DNA of 64,000 nt from Candidatus Skiveiella danica (GCA_016721925.1 JADKHE010000003.1:1-64000), one strand, 5' to 3'. Numbered from the stretch's first letter, positions 42,098 through 51,625 are shown. Program-made: numbers and translations. The notes: generated by a model from the letters alone, not told the origin.

Positions 42098-43015
42098 ATG
42101 CCCACCTTTTCCACCCTCCAAATCGCCCCCGACCCCGCCAACCCCCGCATCGCCCGCCTGCTGCTGAACCGTCCCGAGCGGCTCAACGCGATCAACGACG
42201 CCACGCCGCGCGAGATTCGCTCCGCCGTGGAATGGGCCAATGCCGAGCCGGGCATCCATGTCATCGTGGTCGAGGGCGCGGGCAAGGGCTTTTGCGGCGG
42301 CTACGACCTCACCCAGTTTGGCGAGGGCGAGATCGACCACCCCTGCCAGCAGGAGCGCGCCCCGTGGGACCCGATGGTCGATTACGCCTTCATGAAGCGC
42401 AACACCGAAGACTTCATGACGCTGTGGAAGAGCGCCAAGCCCACCATTGCCAAGGTGCACGGCGCGGCGGTGGCCGGTGGCAGCGACATCGCGCTGTGCT
42501 GCGACCTGCTGGTGATGGCCGAGGACGCGCGCATCGGCTACATGCCCACGCGCGTCTGGGGCTGCCCCACCACCGCGATGTGGACCTACCGCCTGGGGCC
42601 CACGCGCGCCAAGCAGCTGATGTTCACCGGCGACGTGATCGACGGCCGCACCGCGGCCGAGTGGGGCCTGGCCAACGAGGCGGTGCCGGCCGACCAGCTG
42701 GAGGCCACCGTGATGAAGCTGGCCACCCGCATCGCCGCCGTGCCGGCCAGCCACCTGGCCATGCACAAGCTGGTGGTCAACCAGGTGATGCTGACCATGG
42801 GGCTGGAGCAGTCGCAGCAGATGGCCACGGTGTTCGACGGCATCACGCGCCACAACCCCGAGGGCGTGTGGTTTCGCCGCTATGCGCAGGAAAACGGCTT
42901 CAAGGCGGCGGTGCAGTGGCGCGACGGCGGCCAGCCGATCCCCGAGGGCGACGAGGCCCGCGCGCTGATCCGCGAGATGGAGGCGCGCAAAGGCACGGGG
43001 GGACAAACCCCTTGA
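42098..43015 (+). CDS. Enoyl-CoA hydratase/isomerase (crotonase) family protein
   Basis: The 305-residue protein has the crotonase pattern: LLNRPERLNAIN near 24, the oxyanion loop GKGFCGGYDLTQFGEGE (about 66-82) and KVHGAAVAGGSDIALCCDLLVMAEDARIGY (about 120-150). The second loop reads GGSD rather than the GGG-E of standard hydratases, so it might be an isomerase-, hydrolase- or dehalogenase-like member. The long insert EGEIDHPCQQERAPWDPMVDY is unusual. The ATG at 42098 is chosen over an upstream start that would add an unrelated leader. Confidence 0.85.
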   Translation: MPTFSTLQIAPDPANPRIARLLLNRPERLNAINDATPREIRSAVEWANAEPGIHVIVVEGAGKGFCGGYDLTQFGEGEIDHPCQQERAPWDPMVDYAFMKRNTEDFMTLWKSAKPTIAKVHGAAVAGGSDIALCCDLLVMAEDARIGYMPTRVWGCPTTAMWTYRLGPTRAKQLMFTGDVIDGRTAAEWGLANEAVPADQLEATVMKLATRIAAVPASHLAMHKLVVNQVMLTMGLEQSQQMATVFDGITRHNPEGVWFRRYAQENGFKAAVQWRDGGQPIPEGDEARALIREMEARKGTGGQTP

Positions 43016-43058
43016 ATCGCCCTAAAATACGTGGAATAGCCATTTCAGAGGTTTTCTA

Positions 43059-43337
43059 ATGTTGTCTGTCACCTCCGTGGAAGCCCAGAGCCGTTTTGGC
43101 GAGTTGATCGACCGCTCGCAGCGCGAACCCATCGCCGTCACGCGCCGGGGGCGCACGGTGGCTTACGTCGTGTCCGGGCACGACATGGAGGAGCTGTCCA
43201 ACGTCAAGCAACGGCGGCAAGAGGCCGCCCTTTGGTACGCGCAATACCGTGCGCAAGCACTGCCGGCGGACATGGCCCAGGCCGCCGCCGTCTTGACCGA
43301 CGACGACATCACCCAATTGGTCAATGAGCTTCGATAG
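43059..43337 (+). CDS. Antitoxin, Phd/YefM family
   Basis: The 92-residue protein has the N-terminal DNA-binding Phd/YefM fold (VTSVEAQSRFGELIDRSQREPIAVTRRGRTVAYVVSG) followed by a helical C-terminal half that should embrace the toxin. It overlaps the PIN toxin start by 14 bases, so the two are translationally coupled. It is the second toxin-antitoxin pair within 5 kb, but is on the other side of intI and has no attC signature. Confidence 0.88.
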   Translation: MLSVTSVEAQSRFGELIDRSQREPIAVTRRGRTVAYVVSGHDMEELSNVKQRRQEAALWYAQYRAQALPADMAQAAAVLTDDDITQLVNELR

Positions 43338-43740
43338 ACGGGTCGTGGTCGATACGGGGGTCTTGATCAGCGCCGCGATCCGCCCGCAGTCGATTCCCGC
43401 GCTGGCCCTGGAAAAGGCCTTGCTGCTGTTCGAAGTGTGCGCGTCCCGCTCGACGCTGGCGGAGCTGCAGCGTGTGCTGATGGCCGAGCGCTTCGAGCGC
43501 TACCGCCACCTGGCCAGCCGGGAGCAATTCCTGGAAGGTTTTGTGCAGCGGGCCCGCCGCTTCGAGGTGAGCCTCACGGTCACCGACTGCCGCGATCCGG
43601 GCGACAACCAGTTTCTGGAACTGGCTGAAACCGCCGAGGCGGAACTGATCGTCTCCAGCGATGCCGATCTGCAGGTTCTGCACCCCTGGCGCGGCATCCC
43701 GATCCTGCCGCCATCGGCGTTTCTTCTGGGCGTTCGCTGA
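43324..43740 (+). CDS. Toxin, PIN-domain ribonuclease
   Basis: The 138-residue protein has the PIN-domain acidic residues: Asp10 in VVVDTGVLISAA, a glutamate in LAELQRVL near 44, and the SSDADLQVL segment with the third/fourth acid near 113. It matches the COG1569-type toxin component of Phd/PIN modules, which cleave RNA with a divalent metal. The upstream antitoxin overlaps it by 14 bases. Confidence 0.88.
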   Translation: MSFDRRVVVDTGVLISAAIRPQSIPALALEKALLLFEVCASRSTLAELQRVLMAERFERYRHLASREQFLEGFVQRARRFEVSLTVTDCRDPGDNQFLELAETAEAELIVSSDADLQVLHPWRGIPILPPSAFLLGVR

Positions 43741-43874
43741 TCGCGGCCAGGCGGGGCGGCGCGCTCCCACCCTGCCTGTCCCCAAGGCGTCAAACGCATG
43801 GTTTGCGAGCATGGCGCCTGCCGGCACGTGCGGCCTACGATGACCGGGCAAACTACAACATCCGGAGACGCCCC

Positions 43875-45239
43875 ATGAAGAAGACCACACACGCCCGCCG
43901 GGCCTTGTCCTGCATGACCACGGCCTTGATCACCGGCCTGGCGGCCACCGGCGCACTGGCCCAGACGCCCGCCCCCGCGCCGACCTTTGCCACGCCGCCG
44001 GCCCCGCCCACCGCCGAGAGCACCGACCCGGTCAAGCTGGGCTGGATGGTGGGCTCGCCGCCGCCGCCGGACCGCATCATCCGCTGGGCCGACGGCTCGT
44101 TCTACACCTTCCCCAAGTTCCGCTGGTCCTTCTCCAACTTCCGCCAGCTCGGCCCGACGACCAATGTCTCGCGCGGCCTGGGCGCGCCGGTGCCGCTGCC
44201 GCGCGCCGAGCGCGACGACCTCGACGCGGTGACCTTCACCCCCCTGGGCAAGACCGACCCCATGACCTGGGGCCAGGCCTTCAACGCCAACTTCACCGAT
44301 GGCGTGGTGGTGCTGCACAAGGGCCGCGTGGTGTACGAGCGCTACGGCGGCGCGCTGCGGGTGGACGGCCAGCACATTGCGCAATCGGTCACCAAGTCCT
44401 TCTTCGGCCTGATCGGGCAGATCCTGGTGGCCGAGGGCAAGCTGGACGAGAACGCCAAGGTGGCGCAGTACGTGCCCGAGCTGAAAGACAGCGCCTTCGG
44501 TGACGCCACCATCCGCCAGGTGCTGGACATGCGCACCGGCCTCAAGTACAGCGAGAACTACGCCGACCCCAAGGCCGAGATCTGGGACCACGTGCGCGCC
44601 GGCGGCGTGCTGCCGCGCCCCCCGGGCTACGCGGGGCCGCAGAGCTTCTACGACTTCCTGAAGACCGTGCAGAAGGAAGGCGAACATGGCGGCCCCTTCG
44701 CCTACAAGACGGTGAACAGCGACACCATCGGCTGGGTGATCCGCCGCGTGACGGGCAAGTCGGCCGGCGAGAACCTGTCGGACCGGGTCTGGCGCAAGCT
44801 GGGCATGGAGCAGGACGCCTACATCGCGGTGGACAGCGTGGGCACCGAGTTCGCGGGCGGCGGCCTGAACACCGGCCTGCGCGACCTGGCGCGCTTCGGC
44901 GAGATGATGCGCAACGACGGCCAGTTCGCCGGCCAGCAGATCATCCCCAAGGCGGTGGTGGACGACATCCGCAAGGGCGGCGACAAGGCGGCCTTCCCCG
45001 CCAGCTACACCACCCTGCCGGGCTGGAGCTACCGCAACATGTGGTGGGTGTCGCACAACGAACACGGCGCCTATGCCGCACGGGGCATCCACGGCCAGAC
45101 GGTCTACGTCGACCCGAAGGCGGAGATGGTGATTGCGCGTTATGCGTCGTTCCCGCAGGCGGCGAATGCCTTCAACGACCCGACGTCGCTGCCCGCCTAC
45201 CATGCCATCGCCAAACACCTGATGGCGAACCCACGCTGA
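43875..45239 (+). CDS. Secreted serine hydrolase (beta-lactamase / 6-aminohexanoate-dimer hydrolase type)
   Basis: The 454-residue protein starts with a signal peptide (MKKTTHARRALSCMTTAL to ALAQ) and a Pro-rich linker. The S-x-x-K motif is SVTK at about residue 171, and a YKTVNSD segment near 278 supplies the tyrosine/asparagine of the fold; W-x-R/GxHGQ near 410 is the last box. It is related to class C beta-lactamase-like hydrolases such as NylB, which open cyclic or linear amides. The physiological substrate is unknown. The ATG at 43875 follows the ribosome-binding region; an upstream in-frame start would extend into the intergenic region. Confidence 0.85.
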   Translation: MKKTTHARRALSCMTTALITGLAATGALAQTPAPAPTFATPPAPPTAESTDPVKLGWMVGSPPPPDRIIRWADGSFYTFPKFRWSFSNFRQLGPTTNVSRGLGAPVPLPRAERDDLDAVTFTPLGKTDPMTWGQAFNANFTDGVVVLHKGRVVYERYGGALRVDGQHIAQSVTKSFFGLIGQILVAEGKLDENAKVAQYVPELKDSAFGDATIRQVLDMRTGLKYSENYADPKAEIWDHVRAGGVLPRPPGYAGPQSFYDFLKTVQKEGEHGGPFAYKTVNSDTIGWVIRRVTGKSAGENLSDRVWRKLGMEQDAYIAVDSVGTEFAGGGLNTGLRDLARFGEMMRNDGQFAGQQIIPKAVVDDIRKGGDKAAFPASYTTLPGWSYRNMWWVSHNEHGAYAARGIHGQTVYVDPKAEMVIARYASFPQAANAFNDPTSLPAYHAIAKHLMANPR

Positions 45240-45253
45240 ACGCTCCTGTTTAT

Positions 45254-45283
45254 GTAGCATCTACTGACCATTCGACGCTGGGA
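45254..45283 (+). repeat. Dispersed 30-bp element, copy 7
   Basis: GTAGC, five bases, CTGACC, five bases, ACGCTGGGA, 14 bases after the serine hydrolase stop; followed by TCAGGCCATTTTTGTC, the best example of the GGCC plus T-tract tail. Confidence 0.78.
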
Positions 45284-45390
45284 TCAGGCCATTTTTGTCA
45301 TATTTTTGCTAAAAAAGGCCCTCCAGGGCTGCCGGACGGCTCCTCGGACGCCGCAGGAGCTGTCCCGGAGGTGGCCCGGGCGATGGCGCT

Positions 45391-47133
45391 ATGCTCGCGC
45401 CCATGTACGCGCACCACTTCGGCCTGACGCAGGACCCTTTCTCCATCGCGCCTGACCCGCGGTACCTCTTCATGAGCGAGCGCCACCGCGAGGCGCTGGC
45501 GCACCTGTTGTACGGCGTGGCGGCCCCCGGCAGCGCGATGGGCGGCGCGGGCGGCGGCTTCGTCCTGCTGACCGGCGACATCGGCACCGGCAAGACCACG
45601 GTGTGCCGCTGCTTCCTGGAGCAGATCCCCGAAGGCTGCCATGTGGCCTACATCTTCAACCCCAAGCTGACGGTGACGGAGCTGCTGCAGTCGGTCTGCG
45701 AGGAGTTCCACATCCCCGTGCCGCCGGCCGACGGCGGCGTGGTCACGGTCAAGAACTACATCGACGCGCTGAACGCCTTCCTGCTGCAGTGCCACGCGGC
45801 CGGCCAGAGCAGCGTGCTCATCATCGACGAGGCACAGAACCTCAGCGCCGACGTGCTGGAGCAGCTGCGCCTGCTGACCAACCTGGAAACCAGCGAGCGC
45901 AAACTGCTGCAGATCGTGCTGATCGGCCAGCCCGAGTTGCGCGGCATGCTGGCGCGCCCGGAGCTGGAGCAGCTGGCGCAGCGCGTGATTGCACGTTTTC
46001 ATCTGGACGCGCTGAGCGATCCCGAGTCCATCCAGTACATCGAGCACCGGCTGGCCGTGGCCGGGCACACCGGGCCGCTGCCCTTCGATGCGGCCGCGCT
46101 CAAGCGCATCCACCGCCTGTCGCGCGGCGTGCCGCGGCGCATCAACCTGCTGGCCGGCCGCGCGCTGCTGGGCGCCTGGGCCACCGGGCAACACCAGGTG
46201 AACCGCGCCGTGGTAGACAAGGCCGCGGCCGAGGTGTTCGGGCCGGACGTGGTGGCCGCACCGGCGGCCCGTGCGCGGCCCAAGCCCTGGCTGGCGGTGT
46301 CGCTGGGCCTGCTGGCCGGCGCCGGGCTGACCGCGCTGCTGGTGTGGGGGGTGCGCGCCCCGGCCACGGGCCCGGCCACACCCCTGCCCGCCTCTGCCGC
46401 CAGCGCCGCGCCGCCGATGGCGCGGCCTGCCAGCACCGCGCCCACCGTGGCACCGGTGGCATCGGCGTCCAGTGCCGCGTCGGCCGCCTTGCCGGCGATG
46501 GCGGCCTCATCGCCCGTCAGCGCAGGCAGCGAATGGCTGGCTGCCCTGCCCCGCGACATCCAGACCGCCTGGCGCCAGCTGGCCTCGGCCTGGCAGCTGC
46601 CCGCCACGGCCGGCGATCCCTGCCAGGCAGCGGCCGCCCAGCAGCTGCTGTGCTACCGCGCGGTGAACCTCAGCCTGCCGCTGATCCGCCAGCTGGGCCG
46701 CCCCGGCATCCTGACGCTGCAGCGCGGCGACGAGCCGCCGGTCCATGCGGTGCTGAGCGGCCTGAACGAGCAGACGGCCACTTTCCAGGTGGACGGCCAG
46801 GCGCGCACCGTGCCCCTGCTGGCGCTGGGCACGCTGTGGCGCGGGGATTTCGCCACCTTCTGGCGCCCGCCACCCGGCTACACCGGCGAGCTGGCCGACC
46901 GCGCCGGCGGCCCGACGGTGGACTGGATCGCCCGGCGCCTGTCGCGCATCGACGGCGCGCCGCTGCCCCCGGCCTCGGGCGTGGTCCTGGACCCGGCGCT
47001 GAAGGCGCGGCTCCAGGCCTTCCAGCGCGCCCACGGGCTGCGCGCCGACGGGCGCCCCGGCCCGCTGACCCTGATGCAGCTCAGCCACGCCACCGGCGGG
47101 GACGAACCCCGCCTGGCCACCGAATCCCGATAA
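45391..47133 (+). CDS. gspA: GspA/ExeA-like AAA ATPase with peptidoglycan-binding C-terminus
   Basis: The 580-residue protein starts MLAPMYAHHFGLTQDPFSIAPDPRYLFMSERHREALAHLL (the real start may be the second ATG at 45403), with Walker A LLTGDIGTGKTT at about 55-66 and Walker B VLIIDEAQNL. One membrane segment lies near residue 300 (WLAVSLGLLAGAGLTALLVWGV), then a long Ala/Pro linker and a C-terminal domain ending in a peptidoglycan-binding motif (LQAFQRAHGLRADGRPGPLTLMQL). GspA with GspB inserts or stabilises the type II secretion secretin in the cell wall. gspB follows after five bases. Confidence 0.9.
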   Translation: MLAPMYAHHFGLTQDPFSIAPDPRYLFMSERHREALAHLLYGVAAPGSAMGGAGGGFVLLTGDIGTGKTTVCRCFLEQIPEGCHVAYIFNPKLTVTELLQSVCEEFHIPVPPADGGVVTVKNYIDALNAFLLQCHAAGQSSVLIIDEAQNLSADVLEQLRLLTNLETSERKLLQIVLIGQPELRGMLARPELEQLAQRVIARFHLDALSDPESIQYIEHRLAVAGHTGPLPFDAAALKRIHRLSRGVPRRINLLAGRALLGAWATGQHQVNRAVVDKAAAEVFGPDVVAAPAARARPKPWLAVSLGLLAGAGLTALLVWGVRAPATGPATPLPASAASAAPPMARPASTAPTVAPVASASSAASAALPAMAASSPVSAGSEWLAALPRDIQTAWRQLASAWQLPATAGDPCQAAAAQQLLCYRAVNLSLPLIRQLGRPGILTLQRGDEPPVHAVLSGLNEQTATFQVDGQARTVPLLALGTLWRGDFATFWRPPPGYTGELADRAGGPTVDWIARRLSRIDGAPLPPASGVVLDPALKARLQAFQRAHGLRADGRPGPLTLMQLSHATGGDEPRLATESR

Positions 47134-47137
47134 GCCC

Positions 47138-47941
47138 ATGTCCTACATCCTCGATGCCCTCAAGCGCGCCGATGCCGAGCGCGGCCGCGGCCAGGTGCCC
47201 GGCCTGAATGCGCAACCGCTGGGCGCCAGCCCGGAGCCGTCCGGGTCAAGCCGCTCCCGTTCGGCCATGCCCTTGCTGGCCTTGGTGGCGGTGGGCGTGC
47301 TGGCCGCAGCGGCTGCCGGGTTCTGGTTCTGGCGGGCACCCGCCCCGGTGGCGGCTCCGCCTGCGCCCGTGATCGCGGTCGCCCCACCCGCGCCGGTCAC
47401 GGCCCCCCCTGTGGCCAGCGTGCCGCCGGAAGCGGCCCCCGTGTCCTCGCCGGAGGTGCCCCCCCCGCCCGCGCCGCGGCCCGCTGTTGCACCGCCCCCT
47501 GCGGCATCGGCGATCGCGCGCCCGCCCGTGGCCCGCGTGGCCTCCGCACCCGCTGTGGCGGTGTCTGCCGCGCCAGCCGCCTCTGCGGCCCCCTCGGCCG
47601 AGGCCGCCGCACCCGCCGCGCCCGCGCAGCCGGCCCCTGCTGCCGCGCCCCAAGCCCGCGCAGCGGCGAGCAAGGCGCGCGCGGGGGCCAGCGCCACGGC
47701 AGAAGCCCTGCCCACGGCGCCGATGCTGGCGGAGGTCCCCGAGTCCGCCCGGCGCGGCCTGCCGGCGCTGAACGTCACCGGCGCGGTGTATTCGGAAAAC
47801 CCCGCCCAGCGGCTGCTGCTGGTCAACGGCCTGGTGCTGCCGCAAGGCGCGACGGCCGCGCCCGAGGTGGTGATCGAAGAGATCCGCGCTCGCAGCGCCA
47901 CCTTCAACTTCCGCGGCACCCGCTTCCGCGTGGGCTTCTGA
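47138..47941 (+). CDS. gspB: General secretion pathway protein B (GspB)
   Basis: The 267-residue protein starts MSYILDALKRADAERGRGQVPGLNAQP, the strongly conserved GspB beginning. A membrane segment (about 49-66) is followed by a very long Pro/Ala/Val-rich linker (70-195), then the C-terminal GspB domain (LPALNVTGAVYSENPAQRLLLVNGLVLPQG). It works with GspA in type II secretion. The low-complexity linker is prone to slippage, but the frame is intact. Confidence 0.9.
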   Translation: MSYILDALKRADAERGRGQVPGLNAQPLGASPEPSGSSRSRSAMPLLALVAVGVLAAAAAGFWFWRAPAPVAAPPAPVIAVAPPAPVTAPPVASVPPEAAPVSSPEVPPPPAPRPAVAPPPAASAIARPPVARVASAPAVAVSAAPAASAAPSAEAAAPAAPAQPAPAAAPQARAAASKARAGASATAEALPTAPMLAEVPESARRGLPALNVTGAVYSENPAQRLLLVNGLVLPQGATAAPEVVIEEIRARSATFNFRGTRFRVGF

Positions 47942-47954
47942 GGAGCATCGGCTC

Positions 47955-48227
47955 ATGGCGATCGAACTCAGCAAACAGGCCCGCGCCGACGCCATCGTGT
48001 CCATCGAGCGCTGGTTCCGCGAAGAACGCGACGAGAAGATCGGCAACATCGCTGCGGGCGCCCTGCTCGGCTTCTTTCTGGAGGAGCTGGGCCCGGTGGT
48101 CTTCAACCAGGCCGTGGCGCAGGTGCAGGAACGGCTGCAGATGCGGATCATGGAGCTCGACATCGAGGTCCACGAGGACGAGTTTCAATACTGGCGCCGG
48201 CGCGAGCGCGCCGCCCGTGGCCGGTGA
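47955..48227 (+). CDS. DUF2164 family protein
   Basis: The 90-residue protein has the DUF2164 pattern: SIERWFREERDEKIGNIAAGALLGFFLEELGPVVFNQAV and HEDEFQYW. The function is not known. It is 13 bases after gspB and overlaps the next gene by four, so it may be part of the same transcript, but no link to secretion is implied. Confidence 0.8.
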   Translation: MAIELSKQARADAIVSIERWFREERDEKIGNIAAGALLGFFLEELGPVVFNQAVAQVQERLQMRIMELDIEVHEDEFQYWRRRERAARGR

Positions 48228-48856
48228 GCACCCCGGTCGAGCCCGTTCTGCGGGCCGAGGGCCTGTCCGCCGCGTTTGGCCCGCGTGAGCTGTTCAGCGG
48301 CCTCTCGCTGCAACTGCCGCCGGGCGTCACGCTGGTGCGCGGCGGCGATGGCCGCGGCAAGACCACCTTGCTGGAGCTGTTGGCCGGGCTCACACCGGCC
48401 CGCACCGGCAGCCTGTGTATCGGGAGCCTGGATCTGGCCACGCAGCCCGATGCCTACCGTGCGCAGGTCTTCCTCACGCGGCCGGCCACCGCGGCGCTCG
48501 ACCAGACCACGCCGGCCGACTGGTTCGATGCCTTAAGACAGCGCTATGGCGGCTTCAACGCCGAGGCCATCGAGGAACTGGCCGAGGGCCTGGGCTTGGG
48601 CCCGCATCTGGCCAAGCCCGGCACCATGCTGTCGGCCGGCACCAGGCGCAAGGTCTGGCTGGCTGGCGCCTTTGCCAGTGGCGCGGCCGTGACTCTGCTG
48701 GACGAGCCCTTTGCCGCGCTCGACAAGGCATCGATCGGCTTCGTGCTGGAGCTGCTGGACGACGCGGCCGCAAGTTCGACGCGCGCCTGGGTGGTGGCCG
48801 ATTACGAAGCGCCACGCGGCGTGCCGCTGGCGGCCGAGGTGGACCTGGGCGACTGA
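48224..48856 (+). CDS. Orphan ABC transporter ATP-binding protein
   Basis: The 210-residue protein has Walker A GGDGRGKTT (about 40-48), signature LSAGTRRKVWLAGA (about 137-150) and Walker B VTLLDEPFAALD. It resembles the compact CcmA/heme-exporter type but no permease or cytochrome-c genes are nearby, so its partner is unknown. It starts with GTG, overlapping the DUF2164 stop. It is convergent with galE. Confidence 0.8.
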   Translation: MSTPVEPVLRAEGLSAAFGPRELFSGLSLQLPPGVTLVRGGDGRGKTTLLELLAGLTPARTGSLCIGSLDLATQPDAYRAQVFLTRPATAALDQTTPADWFDALRQRYGGFNAEAIEELAEGLGLGPHLAKPGTMLSAGTRRKVWLAGAFASGAAVTLLDEPFAALDKASIGFVLELLDDAAASSTRAWVVADYEAPRGVPLAAEVDLGD

Positions 48857-48877
48857 GCCAAGTCCCGACGCCAGGGC

Positions 48878-49906
48878 TCAGCCGGCTTCGGCTGACTGCG
48901 TCTGGAAACGCCAGGTGTCCTCGCACATCTGCAGCAGGCTGCAACGTGCCTCCCAGCCCAGGATGCGCCGCGCCTCGTCGGCATTGGCCCAGAACGCGGG
49001 CAGGTCGCCGGCGCGCCGGGGCGCAAAGCGGTGGGCAATCGTGCGCCCGCTGGCCTGCTCGAAGGCCCGGACCATCTCCAGCACGCTGTGACCCTGGCCC
49101 GAACCCAGGTTCAGCGTCAGGCAGCCGGGGGCCTTCTCCAGGTGCTGCAAGGCCCTGACGTGGCCGGCGGCCAGGTCGGTGACGTGGATGTAGTCGCGCA
49201 CGCCGGTGCCGTCAGGCGTCTCGTAGTCGTTGCCCCAGACATTCAGAAACTCCCGCCGCCCGGCGGCCACCTGCGCGATGAAGGGCATCAGGTTGTTCGG
49301 AATGCCGCGCGGGTCTTCCCCGATCAGGCCGCTGGCGTCCGCCCCCACCGGGTTGAAGTAGCGCAGGATGCCCACGCGCCAGTCGGCATCGGACTGGTGC
49401 AGGTCGCGCAGCATGTCCTCGACCATCAGCTTGGTGCGGCCATAGGGGTTGACCGGCGCCAGCGGATGCGCCTCGGTGTAGGGCAGAAACTGCGGTGTGC
49501 CGTAGACGGTGGCCGAGGAGCTGAAGACGAGGGTCTTCACGCCGGCCGCCTGCATGGCCTGCATCAGCACCAGGCTGCCAGCGACGTTGTTGCTGTAGTA
49601 CTCCAGCGGTTTCTCCGACGACTCGCCGACGGCCTTCAGCCCGGCAAAGTGCAGCACGCCCTGGATGGCCTGCGACTGGAACAGGCGATCGAGCAGCGCG
49701 CGGTCGCGCACGTCGCCCTGCACGCCCTCCAGCGGCTGCCCGGTGATGCGCTCGATGCGCGCCAGCGCCTGCGGGCTGCTGTTGCAGAAGTTGTCGAGCA
49801 CCACGAGGCGGTAGCCCGCGCGCTGGAGCGCCACACAGGTGTGGGCACCGATGTAGCCGGCGCCGCCGGTGATGAGCAGGGTGGCGGGTTCAGGGCGTGC
49901 AGACAT
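48878..49906 (-). CDS. galE: UDP-glucose 4-epimerase
   Basis: The 342-residue enzyme has the NAD motif LITGGAGYIGAHT near residues 10-22, the SSATVYG segment near 125, and the catalytic YGRTK (Tyr/Lys near 150). It interconverts UDP-glucose and UDP-galactose for surface polysaccharides. The ATG at 49906 fits the conserved start; an upstream in-frame extension is unconserved. It is divergent from manC. Confidence 0.93.
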   Translation of the reverse strand: MSARPEPATLLITGGAGYIGAHTCVALQRAGYRLVVLDNFCNSSPQALARIERITGQPLEGVQGDVRDRALLDRLFQSQAIQGVLHFAGLKAVGESSEKPLEYYSNNVAGSLVLMQAMQAAGVKTLVFSSSATVYGTPQFLPYTEAHPLAPVNPYGRTKLMVEDMLRDLHQSDADWRVGILRYFNPVGADASGLIGEDPRGIPNNLMPFIAQVAAGRREFLNVWGNDYETPDGTGVRDYIHVTDLAAGHVRALQHLEKAPGCLTLNLGSGQGHSVLEMVRAFEQASGRTIAHRFAPRRAGDLPAFWANADEARRILGWEARCSLLQMCEDTWRFQTQSAEAG

Positions 49907-50082
49907 GGAACAGTGTGGTTTGGCGCTTGGGTTGCTGATTGTCGCCCGGTGGCAGGCCCGACGGTTCGCGGCGGCGGCGCATTTCACGATGTCCTGACAA
50001 TCTGCACAGGTGCCCGCGTAAACTTGCCCCAATCCCGGGACCGACCGGCCCCTGTTTGATCCCCGCCTCAGGCGACCTTTCC

Positions 50083-51573
50083 ATGACCGACCGAAACGCC
50101 GTGAACGACCTCATCCCTGTCATCCTGTCCGGTGGCGCCGGCACCCGCCTGTGGCCGATCAGCCGCGAGTCCAGCCCGAAGCCCTTCATAAAGCTGCCCG
50201 ACGGCCAGAGCCTGATCGAGAAGACCTACGAACGGGCGCTGTCGCCCTTGGGCGTCGCCGAGGTGCTGACGGTGACCAACCGTGATTACTACTTCCGCTG
50301 CAAGGACGAATACCAGCTGGCCGGAGAAGCCGCTTCGTCCGGCGTGCCGGCCGGTTTTCTGCTGGAGCCGTTGGGCCGCAACACGGCGCCCGCCATCGCG
50401 CTGGCCGCGCTGTATGTGCGCTGGCAGCACGGGCCGGACGCGGTGATGCTGGTGCTGCCCTCCGACCACCTCATCGCCGACCTGGCTGGCTTCAGCGAGA
50501 ACGTGGCCCAGGCCGCGGCCCTGGCGAACGCAGGGTGGCTGGTGACCTTCGGCATCCGCCCGACCGCCCCGGAGACCGGCTTCGGCTACCTCCAGGCCGG
50601 CGAGGCCATCACAGCCGGCGACAGCACTGCCGGCCTGAAAGCCCTGCGCTTTGTGGAGAAGCCCGATCTGGCCACGGCCCGCGCCTACGTGGCGGACGGC
50701 AGCTACTACTGGAACGGTGGCATGTTCTGCTTCACCGCCGGTGCCTTCCTGGACGCGCTGGCCAAGGTGGCGCCCGAACTGTCGCAGGCTGTGAATGCGT
50801 GCTGGGACGCCTCGCGGGGGGGCTGGGACGCCGAGCGCCGCCTGATGGAACTGCCGCTGGCGGCCTTCTCGACTTTGCCCGACATCTCGGTGGACTACGC
50901 GGTGATGGAAAAAGCCGAGCGCGTGGCCATCGTGCCCGCGCGCTTCGACTGGAACGACATCGGCTCCTGGAATTCGATCGCCGAGCTGATTCCGGCCGAT
51001 GCCCAGGGCAACCGCATCGAGGGCGATGCGGTGACGCACAACGTCACCAACACCTACCTTCACAGCGAAACCCGCGTGATCGGTGCCATCGGCCTGAACG
51101 ACCTCATGGTGATCGATACACCCGATGCGCTGCTGGGGGCGCACCGCGACCAGGTGCAGGACATCAAGTTGCTGGTCACGCAGCTCAAGGCGCGCGGCTT
51201 CGAGGCGGCCACGCAACACCGCACCGCGTCGCGCCCATGGGGCACCTACACCGTGATCGAGGAAGGACAGCGCTTCAAGATCAAGCGCATCGAAGTCAAA
51301 CCCGGCGCGGCACTCTCGCTGCAGATGCACCATCACCGGGCCGAGCATTGGATCGTGGTGGGAGGCACCGCCCGGGTCATCAACGGCGACCAGGAGCTGC
51401 TGCTGCAGACCAACGAATCGACCTTCATCCCCGCCGGCCACAAGCACCGGCTGGAAAACCCTGGCGTGCTGCCGCTGGTGATGATCGAGGTCCAGAGCGG
51501 CGACTACCTGGGCGAAGACGACATCGTGCGTTTCGAGGACATTTACCGGCGGGCGGTGGTCGCATCCGCCTGA
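50083..51573 (+). CDS. manC: Mannose-1-phosphate guanylyltransferase / mannose-6-phosphate isomerase
   Basis: The 496-residue bifunctional enzyme begins with the nucleotidyltransferase motif SGGAGTRLWPISRESSPKPF (about 14-33), has the EKPD segment near 190, and ends in a type II isomerase cupin (HHHRAEHWIVVGGTARVINGD, about 424-444). It makes GDP-mannose for exopolysaccharide or LPS. With galE it forms a small sugar-nucleotide supply locus. The ATG at 50083 is chosen over a long unconserved extension. Confidence 0.93.
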   Translation: MTDRNAVNDLIPVILSGGAGTRLWPISRESSPKPFIKLPDGQSLIEKTYERALSPLGVAEVLTVTNRDYYFRCKDEYQLAGEAASSGVPAGFLLEPLGRNTAPAIALAALYVRWQHGPDAVMLVLPSDHLIADLAGFSENVAQAAALANAGWLVTFGIRPTAPETGFGYLQAGEAITAGDSTAGLKALRFVEKPDLATARAYVADGSYYWNGGMFCFTAGAFLDALAKVAPELSQAVNACWDASRGGWDAERRLMELPLAAFSTLPDISVDYAVMEKAERVAIVPARFDWNDIGSWNSIAELIPADAQGNRIEGDAVTHNVTNTYLHSETRVIGAIGLNDLMVIDTPDALLGAHRDQVQDIKLLVTQLKARGFEAATQHRTASRPWGTYTVIEEGQRFKIKRIEVKPGAALSLQMHHHRAEHWIVVGGTARVINGDQELLLQTNESTFIPAGHKHRLENPGVLPLVMIEVQSGDYLGEDDIVRFEDIYRRAVVASA

Positions 51574-51595
51574 TTGATTGCCTGAAACCAGGCCA

Positions 51596-51625
51596 TCCCA
51601 GCGTCAGATGGTCACTGTTTGCTCC
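51596..51625 (-). repeat. Dispersed 30-bp element, copy 8
   Basis: Read on the minus strand: GGAGC, five bases, GTGACC, five bases, ACGCTGGGA, then TGGCCTGGTTTC. It lies 22 bases after the manC stop. Confidence 0.75.

Noticed and set aside
43775..43810. Possible eleventh degenerate copy of the 30-bp element between the PIN toxin and the serine hydrolase genes
   Set aside because: Spacing is broken and the ACGCTGGGA block is not recognisable.
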